Assembly (NCBI GenBank): GCA_007128045.1
Contig: SKYG01000129.1
Location: 1-9,287 of the forward strand
Direction of reading: 5' to 3'
Length of the DNA stretch: 9,287 nt
From: Bacteroidales bacterium
Lineage (GTDB): Bacteria; Bacteroidota; Bacteroidia; Bacteroidales; UBA7960
This document shows positions 7,882 through 9,287 of the stretch, one piece after another (positions within the stretch are counted from its first letter, which is position 1; each line of letters opens with the position of its first letter). The notes below the pieces were generated by a model. It was given only the letters and a program-made list of their open reading frames with translations. It did no database searches and had not been told where the DNA came from. A program made the position numbers and the translations under genes.

Positions 7882-7889
7882 TATCTTTG
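7882..7889 (+). promoter_or_regulatory. Isolated -7 promoter element upstream of the GNAT remnant
   Basis: TATCTTTG exactly matches the TAnnTTTG element, but I found no TTG at the expected 19-21 base distance upstream. It may be the relic of the promoter of the original full-length acetyltransferase gene, or a chance match. Confidence 0.35.
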
Positions 7890-7922
7890 TAACAAAAAAG
7901 GATCATTTTATCAAAGTCAACA

Positions 7923-8105
7923 GTGAATAAACGCATCGCTATGGAGGTACACATTATTCCGGCAAGCCATAATATTTACAACTTCTACACAAGCCTCGGT
8001 TTTATTGATGAAGGTCGCCACGAGAATAAGATACTCAATAGCGACCTGACACTCGAAACCCCCATCCATATGGCATGGATTAACCCGCAGTTTAATCCAG
8101 TTTAA
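7923..8105 (+). pseudogene. GNAT-family N-acetyltransferase, C-terminal remnant
   Basis: A 60-codon open frame that reads as the last third of a GNAT acetyltransferase. NIYNFYTSLGFIDEGRHENK is the conserved C-terminal helix and strand (usual form N..A..FY..LGF..EGR), followed by LETPIHMAWINPQF, a common GNAT ending. A complete domain needs about 140-170 residues and includes the acetyl-CoA loop (Q/RxxGxG/A), which is absent. The frame is open upstream only to a stop at 7890, so the N-terminal two thirds are missing and not hidden in another frame of the 71-base gap after the DUF2461 gene. Possible starts are GTG at 7923 and ATG at 7941. I infer a deletion remnant. A small expressed protein is less likely. 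It ends 6 bases from the convergent membrane-protein gene, at the edge of the A+T-rich segment. Confidence 0.6.
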
Positions 8106-8111
8106 GAGCAA

Positions 8112-8489
8112 TCATTCTTTTTCTTTTCTGCGAAACACCCATAACACGACCAGGAATAACAAAATAAAACCTTCTGTATTGGCCATAAAAGACAGATCGA
8201 TACTACCGGGATTTTTACCTGTGATTAAAGAAGACATCATTGGATACACGCTATCAATCAGATAAAAGACAAGAGACCCGGCAGTAAATACATCAAGAAA
8301 TCTTGAGGGATATTTCATATTAAAAAAAACCAGTAAACCCAATCCCAGAAAGACCAATAGAATTTGTACCTGAATTGCATCAAAGTATTCAGATCGTTGA
8401 TGGTAGATAAAGGCTAAAACGACATATATTACCATAAAACTAATAACAGCGATCAGCGCGCTTCTTTTTCTTACCGGTTTTAAACTCAT
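8112..8489 (-). CDS. Small four-helix membrane protein, candidate bacteriocin immunity protein
   Basis: A 125-residue protein I do not recognise by family. It has a basic N terminus (SLKPVRKR), four hydrophobic segments at about residues 11-29, 41-57, 65-84 and 107-119, and a charged C-terminal tail (RRKEKE). Positive charge at both ends suggests that both termini are cytoplasmic. The ATG at 8489 is the only good start. It follows the second small peptide gene by 47 bases on the same strand, with no terminator between, so it is probably co-transcribed. Small multi-spanning membrane proteins placed directly after bacteriocin structural genes are often the cognate immunity protein. That role is inferred from position and topology alone. 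Its base composition is A+T-rich, like the peptide genes and unlike the rest of the window. Confidence 0.7.
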   Translation of the reverse strand: MSLKPVRKRSALIAVISFMVIYVVLAFIYHQRSEYFDAIQVQILLVFLGLGLLVFFNMKYPSRFLDVFTAGSLVFYLIDSVYPMMSSLITGKNPGSIDLSFMANTEGFILLFLVVLWVFRRKEKE

Positions 8490-8536
8490 TTATCAGTATT
8501 TTTCAGGTTACATAAAGCTGATCAAATATTTATCAT

Positions 8537-8722
8537 TTATCGCTGAGGGCGGGATGGTCGGTCATGATCAAACCAACTCGAATTTGCATATGCGGATGTG
8601 AGCTCGCTTAAAGCATATCCCAATCCAAATAATATGCTTCTGCTTACCTCAGAAACACCAGCATTGATACGCAGACTATCTTCTTCAGAAAGTGGGGCCA
8701 AACATGTAGTAATTAATTCCAT
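8537..8722 (-). CDS. Bacteriocin-like peptide with double-glycine-type leader ending INAG (peptide 2)
   Basis: A 61-residue small protein from an ATG at 8722. The first 22 residues resemble a secretion leader of the double-glycine class: LAPLSEEDSLRINAG has the usual acidic stretch, hydrophobic positions and a cleavage-site-like end, but with AG in place of GG. Cleavage after G22 would release a 39-residue core. The core starts VSEVSRSILFGLGYALSELT, which could form an amphipathic helix with a GxxxA motif (G33, A37) of the GxxxG type, and ends in a hydrophilic, Arg- and Pro-rich tail (FDHDRPSRPQR). The only cysteine, C7, is in the leader, so no disulfide or lanthionine can form in the core. 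It lies 29 bases after peptide 1 and 47 bases before the four-helix membrane protein. The assignment rests on leader shape and context. It could instead be an unrelated small protein. Confidence 0.6.
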   Translation of the reverse strand: MELITTCLAPLSEEDSLRINAGVSEVSRSILFGLGYALSELTSAYANSSWFDHDRPSRPQR

Positions 8723-8736
8723 ATCAAATTTTTGAT
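8723..8736. repeat. Short inverted repeat at the start of peptide 2
   Basis: ATCAAA (8723-8728), two bases, then TTTGAT (8731-8736) form a perfect 6-base inverted repeat directly before the ATG of peptide 2. It could affect translation of the second peptide, but it is A+T-only at its centre and could be chance. Confidence 0.3.
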
Positions 8737-8751
8737 TTAGTTATTGAACAT

Positions 8752-8946
8752 TTATTGATTTCTAGCAGCATTCCAACCATCCATAAATGCATCACCAGCC
8801 GCTGATGGGTTTAGCAAAATATCACCAGCAAGTGCACCACAAAAAAAAATTAAAGCCTTTATAAATATGGCTCCGCCATTGATGGTTCTTGATTGATATT
8901 CATCTAATTCCATGAGTCCAATTGATGTATAATCAGAATTATTCAT
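8752..8946 (-). CDS. Bacteriocin-like peptide with double-glycine leader ending INGG (peptide 1)
   Basis: A 64-residue small protein. Residues 1-25 form a classic double-glycine leader: SIGLMELDEYQSRTINGG has the L-x-x-L-x-x-x-E spacing and ends in GG, the site cut by the C39 peptidase domain of bacteriocin ABC exporters. The 39-residue core opens with a hydrophobic helix (AIFIKALIFFCGALAGDILL) containing a GxxxG motif (G37 to G41), followed by SAAGDAFMDGWNAARNQ. The ending F-x-D-G-W-N resembles that of other double-glycine peptides in Bacteroidota and class IIb bacteriocins. It has one cysteine (C36), so no internal disulfide. I chose the ATG at 8946; the open frame reaches an ATG at 8973, but the extra nine residues do not fit a leader. 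No consensus promoter lies in the 217 bases upstream. It is followed by peptide 2 and the candidate immunity gene. Confidence 0.72.
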   Translation of the reverse strand: MNNSDYTSIGLMELDEYQSRTINGGAIFIKALIFFCGALAGDILLNPSAAGDAFMDGWNAARNQ

Positions 8947-9007
8947 AGTATAATAATTACAAAAAACAATCACCTCACTGTTTACCCTATCGAGGTACAG
9001 ATAGCAT

Positions 9008-9017
9008 GTAAGCTTAC
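9008..9017. repeat. 10-base palindrome upstream of the peptide genes
   Basis: GTAAGCTTAC is a perfect 10-base palindrome about 60 bases upstream of the peptide 1 start. The hexamer CGAGGT occurs at 8991-8996 and again at 9017-9022, overlapping its end. In a region with no consensus promoter these could be regulator sites, but such short matches can be chance. Confidence 0.25.
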
Positions 9018-9061
9018 GAGGTGTAAAAATAACATCGCAGCGTCCGGAAAAAAAGTACGCT

Positions 9062-9082
9062 AAAAAAAATCGGGTTTTCGAT
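9062..9082 (-). terminator. Weak rho-independent terminator candidate
   Basis: On the minus strand ATCG, a six-base loop AAAACC and CGAT form a 4-base-pair stem followed by eight T residues (9069-9062). It lies about 80 bases after the stop of the membrane-protein gene at the right edge, in the right orientation to separate that gene from the peptide genes. The stem is short, so the call is weak. Confidence 0.3.
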
Positions 9083-9129
9083 GTGATTTAATCTTGCAAC
9101 CACCTGATTTGCTTTGTATCACCCACACA

Positions 9130-9161
9130 TATATGAAGGTATGCGTATATGAAAGTATGCG
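9130..9161. repeat. Tandem duplication, two 16-base units
   Basis: TATATGAAGGTATGCG (9130-9145) is followed immediately by TATATGAAAGTATGCG (9146-9161), which differs at one base. The pair ends 2 bases from the stop codon of the membrane protein at the right edge, so it lies in that gene's 3' region and upstream of the peptide genes. Confidence 0.85.
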
Positions 9162-9163
9162 AC

Positions 9164-9287
9164 CTACTCATGAAAAAGCCGGTCAGGCAAGTTGAAGTGA
9201 CTGAAAGCAAAGATGGCCAGTAATGCCAGCGCAGTTTCCACCACAATGGTACCGGAAACCCACATGGATGCTGCAATTTGTGCGGTA
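9164..9287 (-). CDS. Unidentified membrane protein, C-terminal end (gene runs off the right edge)
   Basis: The minus-strand frame ending in the TAG at 9164-9166 is open to the window edge and gives 40 residues. It begins TAQIAASMWVSGTIVVETAL, continues through a strongly hydrophobic stretch (LALLAIFAFS), and ends in a short polar tail HFNLPDRLFHE. This reads as the last transmembrane helix and cytoplasmic or periplasmic tail of an integral membrane protein. I do not recognise the family from so short a piece. A competing frame from 9276 to 9088 is longer, but its composition (many W, H and C residues) is that of a shadow frame. The gene is on the same strand as the peptide genes, 217 bases upstream of them, but the gap holds a tandem repeat and a weak terminator, so it is probably a separate unit. 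Confidence 0.55.
   Translation of the reverse strand, partial: TAQIAASMWVSGTIVVETALALLAIFAFSHFNLPDRLFHE

Noticed and set aside
8537..8946. Lanthipeptide or other modified-peptide precursors
   Set aside because: The cores contain one cysteine between them and no modifying enzyme gene lies in the window, so an unmodified class II-like peptide pair is the simpler reading.
8947..8973. N-terminal extension of peptide 1 to the ATG at 8973
   Set aside because: It would add MIVFCNYYT ahead of a leader that is already of normal length from the ATG at 8946, and the added residues do not fit double-glycine leaders.
9130..9161. CRISPR-like repeat
   Set aside because: There are only two 16-base units, placed directly in tandem with no spacers and no cas genes, so this is a simple duplication.
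9088..9276. 62-codon minus-strand open frame at the right edge
   Set aside because: The product is rich in Trp, His and Cys with no family resemblance, and it overlaps a frame (9164-9287) that gives a credible membrane helix and is open to the window edge.

Overview
This window looks like a chromosomal segment from a member of the Bacteroidota. The evidence is promoter sequences of the phylum's type (TTTG or TTG, about 20 bases, then TAnnTTTG), little sign of Shine-Dalgarno sites, and a gene set that includes an OstA-like periplasmic protein, paired M16 peptidases, a DUF2461 protein and a membrane-anchored multi-HhH protein. Most of it is mid-GC (about 55-60% in the lines I counted by hand). 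The right end, from about 8106 to 9100, is clearly richer in A+T (about 35-37% GC in the lines counted).

The left two thirds (1-5879) is one run of minus-strand genes. Read in the direction of transcription they are: an NSS-family sodium-coupled amino-acid transporter, an AGCS-family sodium/alanine symporter 11 bases later, an OstA-like exported protein, a zinc M16 peptidase, and, 2 bases later, the start of a second M16-family protein that leaves the window. The two transporters probably form an operon driven from a promoter at 5934-5963. The two peptidase genes are the usual catalytic/non-catalytic pair.

A 214-base divergent intergenic region (5880-6093) carries two outward promoters and several inverted repeats. 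To its right lie two plus-strand genes, a membrane-anchored helix-hairpin-helix protein (6094-7116) and a DUF2461 protein (7177-7851), each with a near-perfect Bacteroidota promoter. After them comes a 60-codon remnant of a GNAT acetyltransferase (7923-8105) that has lost its N-terminal part.

The A+T-rich right end is the most interesting part. Two tiny minus-strand genes encode peptides with double-glycine-type leaders. One leader ends in INGG and the other in INAG, and each would leave a 39-residue core carrying a GxxxG-like motif. A 125-residue protein with four membrane segments follows them. I infer an undescribed two-peptide (class IIb-like) bacteriocin cassette with a candidate immunity protein. 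No C39-peptidase ABC exporter lies in the window. The far right holds an intergenic stretch with a 16-base tandem duplication and the C-terminal 40 residues of an unidentified membrane protein.
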